A stretch of DNA of 7,337 nt from Chryseobacterium gleum. GTDB taxonomy: Bacteria > Bacteroidota > Bacteroidia > Flavobacteriales_D > Crocinitomicaceae. The stretch is from positions 1 through 7,337 of the forward strand of contig CALPUT020000121.1 of the NCBI GenBank assembly GCA_943326825.2. Direction: 5' to 3'. Position 1 is the first letter of the stretch, and each line of letters begins with the position of its first letter. A model generated the notes under the pieces. It ran no database searches. It saw only the letters and a list, made by a program, of their open reading frames with translations, and was not told the origin of the DNA. This document shows positions 1 through 5,792 of this stretch, piece after piece. A program made the position numbers and the translations under genes.

Positions 1-51
1 AACATCTAAGTTCCTGTGGGTAAACGCAATACTATGAAAGTTGTTGAGCAT
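1..51 (-). CDS. hemA: Probable glutamyl-tRNA reductase, N-terminal fragment (leaves the window at base 1)
   Basis: Only the first 17 codons are in the window. Reading leftward from the ATG at 51-49 they give MLNNFHSIAFTHRNLDV with no stop. The stretch AFTHRNLDV lines up with the conserved N-terminal strand of glutamyl-tRNA reductase (GINHKTAPV in E. coli as I recall it), keeping the His-Arg/Lys pair and the hydrophobic residues around it. That enzyme reduces glutamyl-tRNA to glutamate-1-semialdehyde with NADPH, the first committed step of C5-pathway haem synthesis, in the cytoplasm. A consensus Bacteroidota -7 box (69-76) lies 17 bases upstream of the ATG, which supports this start and suggests the gene has its own promoter with a very short leader. 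The coding call is fairly safe. The family assignment rests on one short motif and could be wrong. Confidence 0.55.
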   Translation of the reverse strand, partial: MLNNFHSIAFTHRNLDV

Positions 52-68
52 TTTATCCTATTTTAACA

Positions 69-76
69 CAAATTTA
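69..76 (-). promoter_or_regulatory. Bacteroidota -7 box upstream of the probable hemA
   Basis: On the minus strand this reads TAAATTTG, an exact match to the Bacteroidota -7 consensus TAnnTTTG. It would place the transcription start about 10-15 bases before the ATG at 51. No clear TTG or TTTG -33 element is seen 17-23 bases further upstream, so the call rests on the -7 box and its position. Confidence 0.45.
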
Positions 77-134
77 ATCTACAGATCAAAAAGAAATGTC
101 ATTTGATTGTCATGAAGGTCAATTTAGAATGAGT

Positions 135-298
135 TTAAATAGAAATGGGGGGGATTGAATTAATGGGAATGGGCTTGGAGAAGTGACTGATTTTAGCACA
201 AATGTTCAATCGAAGAATTGCAATTGAACCTACGATAAAACTTTCATACGAAGCACTGAATCCGCCATTACTCCAAACCGCTGTTATCATCAGTATTA
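135..298. repeat. Possible dispersed intergenic repeat downstream of the protease gene
   Basis: This non-coding stretch fills most of the gap between the protease stop (299) and the probable hemA promoter. From memory, and unverified, the segment around 255-290 (CCGCCATTACTCCAAACCGC followed by TGTTA) resembles a sequence found many times beside accessory genes in Bacteroidota genomes. It contains a 7-bp inverted repeat, GTTCAAT at 204-210 and ATTGAAC at 223-229, and a run of seven G at 147-153. A 51-codon minus-strand open frame (290 to 135) runs through it but looks like translated repeat: it has no signal peptide, promoter or recognisable domain. Only one copy is in the window, so repetitiveness cannot be shown here. 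Confidence 0.35.
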
Positions 299-2563
299 TT
301 ATTTAACTCTTATTATTGGAATGAAGTCTGATAATAATTTTATTTTTTCTGTCAAAGGCTTATTGTAAATTTCAATATTGTTTGGGAGTTTTATGCTTTC
401 TGGCATTACATCAATTAAGTTTTTCAAATAGGTTGTTTTTATTGCATAGTTTACATTTTCAGAATTAAAATATTCTTTATTTAAAGCCGAAGATGTAATG
501 CCAACAAGATTGCCTTTATTGTCAAAAAGAGGACCTCCACTATTTCCAGGCTGAATAGGTACCGAAATTTGATATACAGTTATGTCTCCTTCTATTCCTG
601 TCTTAGAGCTAATCTTACCATCCGTGAATTTTATTTCATCACCCATAACGTTTGCTATTGGGTATCCAAGAGCAAAAACTTCAGAGCCTACATCTTTAAT
701 TGTTGAGCTAAATACATAAGGAATAGTCGGAAGAGTTTTGAATTTAGGATCGTTTATTTGAATAATTGCCAAATCATTTTGTTTGTCTGTAACAATAACG
801 TTAGCTAAAAATGTATTTTTTATGCCCTTTTGAAAGTATTCAACTTGAATAACACTCGCTTCCTTAACAACGTGATAGTTTGTTGCAATATATCCCTTTT
901 CATTAATAAAAAATCCTGATCCATTCCCTTTCCATTCGTTTGAGCTACTTGAAATATTTTTAGGCTCTTTATTTTCTAGTTCCTCAGCGGTCATAAATTC
1001 CTTAACAATTACATTCTCTAAAATATACTCACCTTTGCCGCCTGCAACTATACCAAAGTTGTTGCCTCGTAGGTCTTTTGACTCTGGCCTTTCAACTATC
1101 TCTCCGTTGATAGAAAAAATAAACTCATCTTCAAATTTCATAACTTTCAATAGGTTTCGTTTGTTTCCAATATTAATTGCATTGGACTTTGTCCATTCAC
1201 ATATTTTTAATGTAACCCCTTCGAATTCACCAAGAATAATGTAGGAGCCATATTCAGAAATTAGGAATTGATAGTAGTTATTCCAATCTTTAAAACCAAA
1301 GATTATTCCATAGCCTTCATTTCCTGTGCCAGATTTCTTTTGAATAATTGACTCGATTGAATAATTTGAGTTTTGGTCAAGAGTTATATAGTTATAGCGT
1401 GAGGTGATATTGTCGCTGCTTAAATAAAGAGAAACATTGCCATCATTTATTAACTGTGAAGAATTACCTTCTAATTTTACCTCCCATTGTTCTTTATTAG
1501 CTCTAAAATTTTCATTATAAACTAAAGCACCAAGTCCATTTTCATCATACTCGATATATTTATTTTCTACTAAACTACCATGCTCGTAATAAGCAGTAAT
1601 TTTTGGCTTCCCTGTTTTATACCATTGCTGATACAAGCCATCATATTTTCCGATTTTATAATTTGCTTCTTGAGCAATTTGTCCATTGTCAAAATAATAT
1701 GTGTTTTTGCCAGTTATTTTATTGTTCAAATAGTATCTTTTCTGTTCAATTTTTCCATTCTGAAAATACCAATTAGCCTCGCCTTCATGAAAGTTTTTAC
1801 CTTCATCATCATAGTCAAGATAAATCGCAGTAAATTCAGATTGAAGTTTACCGCTTATATAATAATTTTTAACGACACCTTTGGGCTTGTTGTCTGATTC
1901 ATATGTAACTAATCGATAAAATGAAGCATCTTTTTGTTCACATCTGTTCCATTTATCATCAAAATATTCTGTAACTCTAACACCTATTTCAGGTTTATAA
2001 CCATTTGACTTTTCATTAATTTTTTCAACTGGGTAGTATTGTTGTATATAAGTTTTTTTACCGTCATAGTTTGTAAGTGTGCCTGTATACATTTTGTCCG
2101 AAACAAAAAAACCATCGAACCTATCGCCATTCACAAAATAGGCTATCCCATTCCCATGTTTTGCGTAATTAATATAGTTTCCATTATATTTTTGACCATC
2201 TGAGCTTTCAAAAGTGCCGTAACCAGTAAAATGACCATTAATAAAATTTCCTTCCCATGTTAGTGTTGTTTTATCTCCAATTAAGATGTACTTACCTTTT
2301 CCATGTCTTATCCCGTTAGTATATTCCCCGTCATATTTAGAATGTATTTTACCATTTAAATACTTTTCGGCAATTCCGTAGCCGTTAGCCTTACCGTTGA
2401 CACAATTGCCTGACCATTCAAAAGTTACTCCTTCTTCAAAGTAAGGATCAAGTAGCTTACAGCCTTTTTCGTTACAAAGAACCCATTCGTCTTTTAACGT
2501 TTGCCCAAAAGTTGCAAAAGCTATATTTAACAATAGCAATAACGTAAAAATGGTTTTTTTCAT
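299..2563 (-). CDS. Secreted MORN / YwqK-repeat / concanavalin-like protein with C-terminal trypsin-like serine protease
   Basis: A 754-residue exported mosaic. Residues 1-20 are a signal peptide (MKK, a Leu-rich core, then FATFG before Gln21). Residues about 48-165 hold five MORN repeats (W/Y/F-x-G at 50-52, 77-79, 103-105, 126-128, 149-151). Residues about 230-345 hold YwqK/MORN_2 modules with NG/TG turns at 269-270, 293-294, 317-318 and 342-343, a 24-25 residue period. Residues about 348-524 look like a concanavalin-type beta-sandwich (FGFKDWNNYYQFLIS; FSINGEIV). Residues about 546-720 are a trypsin-fold protease of the HtrA-like S1 group with a complete triad: His564 in TNYHVV, Asp597 in NDLAII, Ser675 in QPGNSGGPLF. 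No PDZ domain follows. It should cleave proteins outside the cytoplasm, with the N-terminal part as a binding or surface-anchoring solenoid; the substrate is unknown. The gene begins 35 bp after holB on the same strand with no promoter of its own that I can see, so read-through is plausible. The fold assignments are firm for the repeats and protease, weaker for the sandwich. Confidence 0.88.
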   Translation of the reverse strand: MKKTIFTLLLLLNIAFATFGQTLKDEWVLCNEKGCKLLDPYFEEGVTFEWSGNCVNGKANGYGIAEKYLNGKIHSKYDGEYTNGIRHGKGKYILIGDKTTLTWEGNFINGHFTGYGTFESSDGQKYNGNYINYAKHGNGIAYFVNGDRFDGFFVSDKMYTGTLTNYDGKKTYIQQYYPVEKINEKSNGYKPEIGVRVTEYFDDKWNRCEQKDASFYRLVTYESDNKPKGVVKNYYISGKLQSEFTAIYLDYDDEGKNFHEGEANWYFQNGKIEQKRYYLNNKITGKNTYYFDNGQIAQEANYKIGKYDGLYQQWYKTGKPKITAYYEHGSLVENKYIEYDENGLGALVYNENFRANKEQWEVKLEGNSSQLINDGNVSLYLSSDNITSRYNYITLDQNSNYSIESIIQKKSGTGNEGYGIIFGFKDWNNYYQFLISEYGSYIILGEFEGVTLKICEWTKSNAINIGNKRNLLKVMKFEDEFIFSINGEIVERPESKDLRGNNFGIVAGGKGEYILENVIVKEFMTAEELENKEPKNISSSSNEWKGNGSGFFINEKGYIATNYHVVKEASVIQVEYFQKGIKNTFLANVIVTDKQNDLAIIQINDPKFKTLPTIPYVFSSTIKDVGSEVFALGYPIANVMGDEIKFTDGKISSKTGIEGDITVYQISVPIQPGNSGGPLFDNKGNLVGITSSALNKEYFNSENVNYAIKTTYLKNLIDVMPESIKLPNNIEIYNKPLTEKIKLLSDFIPIIRVK

Positions 2564-2598
2564 ATTTTGTCTTTTTTAATTTTGGCAACAACTATCCC

Positions 2599-3717
2599 CT
2601 AAGCAAAATGAATAAATCGCATCACCTTAAAGCACAAATTTGTAAATAGAATTTTTGCATGCGCATTTCGTTCAATGTGGTAATGAGCATCATTGAAAGT
2701 GTCCATGAAATCAAAGACATTGTTTCCTGTGATGAAACGCGCAAAGTTTTTCAAAAAGGCATCTTCTTCTTCAGAAACCCGTGTTAATTGATTTTCAGTA
2801 TAATTACGCAACATACTTTGTCTAAACATGTGCAACGCATAACGTAAAAACACTTTTTGGCGATCTTTAGAAAGTGTACTTGCTTCTTCCGCCCAATCCA
2901 TCATCGGAAGCACATCTTTTTTATAGCAAACACGCATCAATTTGATAAACAAATCACGGTTTTCATCTTCTTCTTGATGATCACCAAGCATTTCTAACGC
3001 TTCAATGTAATCTCCATCAGTTCGAGCAGCTAAACTATCCGCTGAACTTGAATTTAGTGAATGTTTTGCTCTCAAGAAATGACTGAAATCGGTCATATTG
3101 ATTCTTGGAGTTTTTACCAATTGTGTTCTTGAAATAATCGTTGGTAAAATATATTCAGGAGATTCACACACTAATAAAAACAAGGTTTTAGCAGGTGGTT
3201 CTTCTAAAATTTTCAATAATTTATTGGAACAAGCCGGATTCATTTCTTCTGCCATCCAAATGATCATGACTTTAAATCCGCCTTCGTATGATTTTAGACT
3301 TAATTTCTTGATAATTTCTTGACTTTCGTCCGTTCCGATAACTGGTTTTCGCTCTTTAGAATCAATTCGTTTGATCCATTGCGTCAAATTGAAATAGGGA
3401 TTTTCTTTTACTTGTACTCTCCATTGCGGTAAAAAGGCATCTGATTTTTTGTCAATTGCTAAAACTACAGGAAAAGAAAAATGCAAATCAGGGTGCTGTA
3501 AATCTTGTACTTTTTTGCAAGAAGAACATTGCCCACAACTATCAGTCTCTGATTTATTTTCGCAAAACAAATATTGTACATATCCAAGTGCCAAAGGAAG
3601 AGCACCGTAACCAGGCTTACCAAGAATTAATTGGGCATGACTTATCTTCTCATTTTGTATTCTTTGAATAAAATGATTTTTTAATTCTTGTTGTCCAATG
3701 ATATCTTTGAATTGCAT
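2599..3717 (-). CDS. holB: DNA polymerase III subunit delta' (clamp loader)
   Basis: A 372-residue AAA+ family protein, slightly longer than the E. coli subunit (334). Delta' is the stator of the clamp-loader complex, working with delta and the DnaX ATPase to open the beta clamp and place it on primed DNA. Visible signs: the N-terminal DIIGQQELKNHF start typical of DnaX/HolB proteins; a degenerate P-loop (GKPGYGAL, residues 33-40) without the Lys-Ser/Thr needed for ATP; a zinc module of four cysteines at 52, 61, 64 and 67 (CGQCSSC); a weakened Walker B (WMAEEMN, 154-160); and LLKILEEPPAKTLFLL (166-181), the most recognisable family motif. The usual SRC motif reads SRT (195-197). The C-terminal half is helical, as expected of the collar domain. 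The loss of ATPase residues argues for delta' rather than DnaX. The ATG at 3717 gives the normal N-terminus. It is followed 35 bp later by the protease gene. Confidence 0.92.
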   Translation of the reverse strand: MQFKDIIGQQELKNHFIQRIQNEKISHAQLILGKPGYGALPLALGYVQYLFCENKSETDSCGQCSSCKKVQDLQHPDLHFSFPVVLAIDKKSDAFLPQWRVQVKENPYFNLTQWIKRIDSKERKPVIGTDESQEIIKKLSLKSYEGGFKVMIIWMAEEMNPACSNKLLKILEEPPAKTLFLLVCESPEYILPTIISRTQLVKTPRINMTDFSHFLRAKHSLNSSSADSLAARTDGDYIEALEMLGDHQEEDENRDLFIKLMRVCYKKDVLPMMDWAEEASTLSKDRQKVFLRYALHMFRQSMLRNYTENQLTRVSEEEDAFLKNFARFITGNNVFDFMDTFNDAHYHIERNAHAKILFTNLCFKVMRFIHFA

Positions 3718-3753
3718 GGTCTAAAATTAATGAAAAATGGAATAGAATTTGCC

Positions 3754-3788
3754 TTTGTATTCGAAATTGAAAAAAAAAGCTATATTTA
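3754..3788 (+). promoter_or_regulatory. Weak candidate promoter for the coiled-coil protein
   Basis: TTTG at 3754-3757 and TATATTTA at 3781-3788 lie 23 bases apart in the divergent gap between holB and the plus-strand gene at 3835. The second element differs from the Bacteroidota -7 consensus TAnnTTTG at the last base, and the spacing is at the long end of the known range. The surrounding DNA is very AT-rich, so a chance match is possible. Confidence 0.28.
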
Positions 3789-3834
3789 AAATTATAAACA
3801 TGCTTATTACTAATTAAAGACAAATTTATTACCA

Positions 3835-4500
3835 ATGAAAAAGTATTTATTATCTATTACCACCATTTTATTTTCGATTATTGCACTTTCTCAAAATATT
3901 GAGATTGATGAAAAAAACAGCTCATTTAATGCAGGGAGCAAGAATGCTATTTTGGTTACAATCCCTCATGTTACAGGAGATTTCATGGAAAAACGCATTA
4001 AAGATGAGGTAAAAGATTGGGGAGGAAAATACAATTCTTCAAAAGGTGAATATTCTTCTATGCAGGCTCAAACAAAAGAAATGGGCGAAAAAATGTTTGA
4101 TGGATTTGCTAAAATTGTAAGCGCGAAAGATGGAAATGTTGTAGTTGCTTTTGCATTTGATTTAGGAGGTGCTTATATGTCTAGTTCTGATCATAAAGCT
4201 CAATATTCAGCTATGTCGGTAAGATTAAAAGAATTTGGAATTAATTCAGCAAAAGAGTTTGTAGATGAAGAAGTGAAAGATCAAGAAAAGGTTTTGAAAG
4301 GATTCCAAAAAGAACAAGAATCGTTAGAAAAAGATAAAGCTAGTTACGAGAAAGACATCGAAGATTACAAGAAAAAAATTGAAGATGCTGAGAAAAAAAT
4401 CGAGCAAAACAAAGCTGACCAAGAGAAAAAGAAAACTGAAATCAAAACTCAAGAAGGGAAACTTGAAGAAGTAAATAAGAAATTGAAAGGGATTAAATAA
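3835..4500 (+). CDS. Exported coiled-coil protein of unknown function
   Basis: I do not recognise a named family. The 221-residue product starts with a signal peptide (MKK, hydrophobic residues 4-18, likely cleavage near ALSQ at 17-20), so it should be periplasmic or outer-membrane associated. Residues about 25-140 form a compact mixed domain with a strongly hydrophobic strand VVVAFAFDLGGAYM (102-115) and a segment IPHVTGDFMEKRIKDEVKDW (43-62). Residues about 144-219 are a long Lys/Glu-rich helix with heptad-like spacing (KKIEDAEKKIEQNKADQ), almost certainly a coiled coil, which ends the protein. There is no cysteine after the signal region, no lipobox and no type IX sorting domain. The gene stands alone: a divergent holB upstream, a bidirectional terminator 21 bases downstream. 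A structural or oligomerising envelope role is a guess from the architecture only. The ATG at 3835 is fixed by the signal peptide. Confidence 0.85.
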   Translation: MKKYLLSITTILFSIIALSQNIEIDEKNSSFNAGSKNAILVTIPHVTGDFMEKRIKDEVKDWGGKYNSSKGEYSSMQAQTKEMGEKMFDGFAKIVSAKDGNVVVAFAFDLGGAYMSSSDHKAQYSAMSVRLKEFGINSAKEFVDEEVKDQEKVLKGFQKEQESLEKDKASYEKDIEDYKKKIEDAEKKIEQNKADQEKKKTEIKTQEGKLEEVNKKLKGIK

Positions 4501-4521
4501 TTTCTAAACAATCGTACATAA

Positions 4522-4550
4522 AAAAGGGGGAAATCAAATTTCCCCCTTTT
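4522..4550. terminator. Bidirectional rho-independent terminator
   Basis: A perfect inverted repeat with 13-base arms (4522-4534 and 4538-4550) and a 3-base loop (CAA). Each stem has five G:C pairs flanked by A:T pairs. On the plus strand the right arm ends in TTTTGTTT; on the minus strand the left arm ends in a run of six T. It sits between the convergent stops at 4500 and 4572 and should end transcripts of both genes. Confidence 0.93.
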
Positions 4551-4571
4551 GTTTCAATCTTATTTTTTTGA

Positions 4572-4931
4572 TTAATACAACTCTAATTTTAAAGCTGATC
4601 TGTAATCTTTAATTTCCTCACGATTAATTTTGTGATCTGCCTTTTTCAAAAGATCTAACAAATACAATAAGTTTTCTTGATCTTCAATTTCCAAAGGATA
4701 TTCATTTCCTTCTTCGTCTTCTTCAAATTGACCTTTTACATCAAATGCTTCACGCTCACTTAAAAATTCATAAGTTAAACGTAATACTTTAACCACTAAT
4801 GGATCTTGTTCTTTTAGAGCAAACTCTCTTAATTCTTTCAAATCTTCAATTAAACCACTTGCTAAAACACCGTCTTTTGAAACTTTCGCAATGATTTCAT
4901 CTAATTTTTTATTTGCTGCTGCAATCTTCAT
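4572..4931 (-). CDS. Small acidic conserved-looking cytoplasmic protein of unknown function
   Basis: A 119-residue protein with no signal peptide or membrane segment. It is rich in Glu, Asp, Lys and Leu and reads as mostly helical: an N-terminal helix (MKIAAANKKLDEIIAKVSKD), a second amphipathic region around 25-60 (LIEDLKELREFALKEQDPLVVKV begins it), an acidic turn EEDEEGNEYP at 70-79, and a C-terminal helical pair about 83-118. The codon pattern and an unbroken frame between a -7 box and a strong terminator argue for a real gene. I believe similar short proteins occur across Flavobacteriales next to unrelated genes, but that is recollection. No catalytic or metal-binding motif is visible (no Cys, a single His). 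It shares a 201-bp divergent upstream region with the LysE-type exporter and shares its terminator with the coiled-coil gene. Confidence 0.82.
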   Translation of the reverse strand: MKIAAANKKLDEIIAKVSKDGVLASGLIEDLKELREFALKEQDPLVVKVLRLTYEFLSEREAFDVKGQFEEDEEGNEYPLEIEDQENLLYLLDLLKKADHKINREEIKDYRSALKLELY

Positions 4932-4990
4932 AATTTTTAAAATAAATTAGTTTTTGAATGTAACAAAATCCATTTTTCCATTCATTAATG

Positions 4991-4998
4991 CAAATGTA
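4991..4998 (-). promoter_or_regulatory. Bacteroidota -7 box for the small acidic protein
   Basis: On the minus strand the sequence is TACATTTG, an exact TAnnTTTG match, about 60 bases before the ATG at 4931. A CAAA (TTTG on the minus strand) occurs at 5030-5033, but 31 bases away it is too far to serve as a standard -33 box, so the promoter is only half supported. Confidence 0.4.
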
Positions 4999-5030
4999 AT
5001 GAACTTCCTTTAAAAATGAATTATTTCAGC

Positions 5031-5046
5031 AAATAACCTGTTATTT
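5031..5046. promoter_or_regulatory. 16-bp palindrome in the divergent intergenic region (candidate operator)
   Basis: AAATAAC-CT-GTTATTT is a perfect dyad with 7-base arms and a 2-base centre. It lies between the -7 box of the minus-strand gene (4991-4998) and the plus-strand promoter of the exporter (5080-5109), where a dimeric regulator could act on either. A further GCAAA/TTTGC pair (5029-5033 and 5048-5052) could extend it with a bulge. The 2-base centre is too tight for a terminator loop. The DNA is AT-rich and no cognate regulator gene is in the window. Confidence 0.33.
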
Positions 5047-5079
5047 TTTTGCAAATCCGTTTATCAACGCTTTTAATCG

Positions 5080-5109
5080 TTGCATAAAAAAAGGAAAATG
5101 CTATATTTG
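5080..5109 (+). promoter_or_regulatory. Bacteroidota-type promoter for the LysE-type exporter
   Basis: TTG at 5080-5082 (-33 element), a 19-base spacer, and TATATTTG at 5102-5109, an exact match to the TAnnTTTG -7 consensus. The predicted transcript starts near 5115, giving a leader of roughly 15-20 bases before the TTG start at 5133. No other promoter-like site is seen before the MORN_2 gene at 5793, so this one probably drives both genes. Confidence 0.62.
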
Positions 5110-5132
5110 TAAAATACGCAATCTTAAAAAAA

Positions 5133-5753
5133 TTGATTGAATTTGTTATAGAAGGAATTATTACTGGACTTGTTTTAAGCATAATGATTGGCCCAGTCTT
5201 CTTTGTGCTATTAGAAACTAGTATTCGCAAAGGTGTTCGTTCTGCCATTACATTCGATGCGGGAGTTCTGCTTAGTGATTTAATTTACATAGCTTTAGTC
5301 TATTTTTTCTTTTCGAAAGTAGCCTCAATCACAGAAGCAGGTGAAAACAACGATGTAGCTAAATTAATTGCTGGAATCTTATTTTTAGCCTATGGAATAG
5401 TTTCTTATTTTAAAAAACAGAAAAAAGTTGTTTTAGATGAAGATGGAAATGTCATTCAACAGAATTATTGGAAATTATTTTTCAAAGGATTTATATTAAA
5501 CTTCTTTAATCCTATGGTTATCTTCTATTGGTTTAGTATTTTAACTATCCATGGTAAAGAATCGCAATTACCATTTGTAATGATCATTTTAATTACATAT
5601 TTCACTATTGATTTTTTGAAAATTCTTGGAGCGAAAAAATTGAGGCCTCTGGTTACGGAGAAAAGATTAAACACATTAAATCATTTTATTGGAATCATTT
5701 TTCTTGGATTTGGAGCGTTCTTGCTCATCAGGGGAATTCTGAAAATGATGTAA
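5133..5753 (+). CDS. LysE/RhtB-family amino-acid or metabolite exporter
   Basis: A 206-residue inner-membrane protein of the usual LysE length, with six likely membrane segments at about 4-26, 38-60, 75-92, 116-137, 145-166 and 183-201. Family signatures are the GPVFFVLLETSIRKGVRSA stretch (20-38), the FDAGVLLSDLIYI second helix (41-53) and GFILNFFNPMVIFYW (119-133) with the conserved Asn-Pro. Members export amino acids or similar small molecules using the proton gradient; the substrate cannot be read from sequence. The loop at 94-112 (KKQKKVVLDEDGNVIQQNY) is longer and more charged than is typical. The start is TTG: upstream in frame there is no ATG or GTG before the stop at 5085-5087, and the next ATG (5184, residue 18) would delete most of helix 1. 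The stop lies 39 bp before the MORN_2 gene, suggesting co-transcription. Confidence 0.88.
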   Translation: MIEFVIEGIITGLVLSIMIGPVFFVLLETSIRKGVRSAITFDAGVLLSDLIYIALVYFFFSKVASITEAGENNDVAKLIAGILFLAYGIVSYFKKQKKVVLDEDGNVIQQNYWKLFFKGFILNFFNPMVIFYWFSILTIHGKESQLPFVMIILITYFTIDFLKILGAKKLRPLVTEKRLNTLNHFIGIIFLGFGAFLLIRGILKMM

Positions 5754-5792
5754 CAAATATTAAAAATCAAGTTATTTAATAAACTTTTAAAT

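Noticed and set aside
135..290. A 51-codon minus-strand open frame just downstream of the protease gene
   Set aside because: It has no promoter, domain or signal peptide. It seems to be a chance frame across a probable repeat.
204..298. An integron attC-like site downstream of the protease gene
   Set aside because: The short inverted repeat and the CCGCTGTTA segment do not give matching GTTRRRY and RYYYAAC core sites, and no integrase is in the window.
1035..1897. Plus-strand open frames at 1035-1244 and 1580-1897
   Set aside because: They are antisense to the protease fusion, have biased low-complexity translations and lack family features; similar antisense frames at 3098-3322, 3456-3671 and 6502-6762 were dropped for the same reason.
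3821..3828. A consensus -7 box (TAAATTTG on the minus strand) as a holB promoter
   Set aside because: There is no -33 element at a workable distance, and the box lies 6 bases from the start codon of the divergent gene in very AT-rich DNA, so it may be chance. It remains the only such match upstream of holB.
3650..3835. Minus-strand 61-codon frame overlapping the start of holB
   Set aside because: It overlaps holB in another frame and covers the AT-rich divergent gap; the translation is low-complexity and has no support.
5021..5248. Minus-strand 75-codon frame opposite the exporter start
   Set aside because: It is antisense to the LysE-type gene and its promoter, with no recognisable domain.
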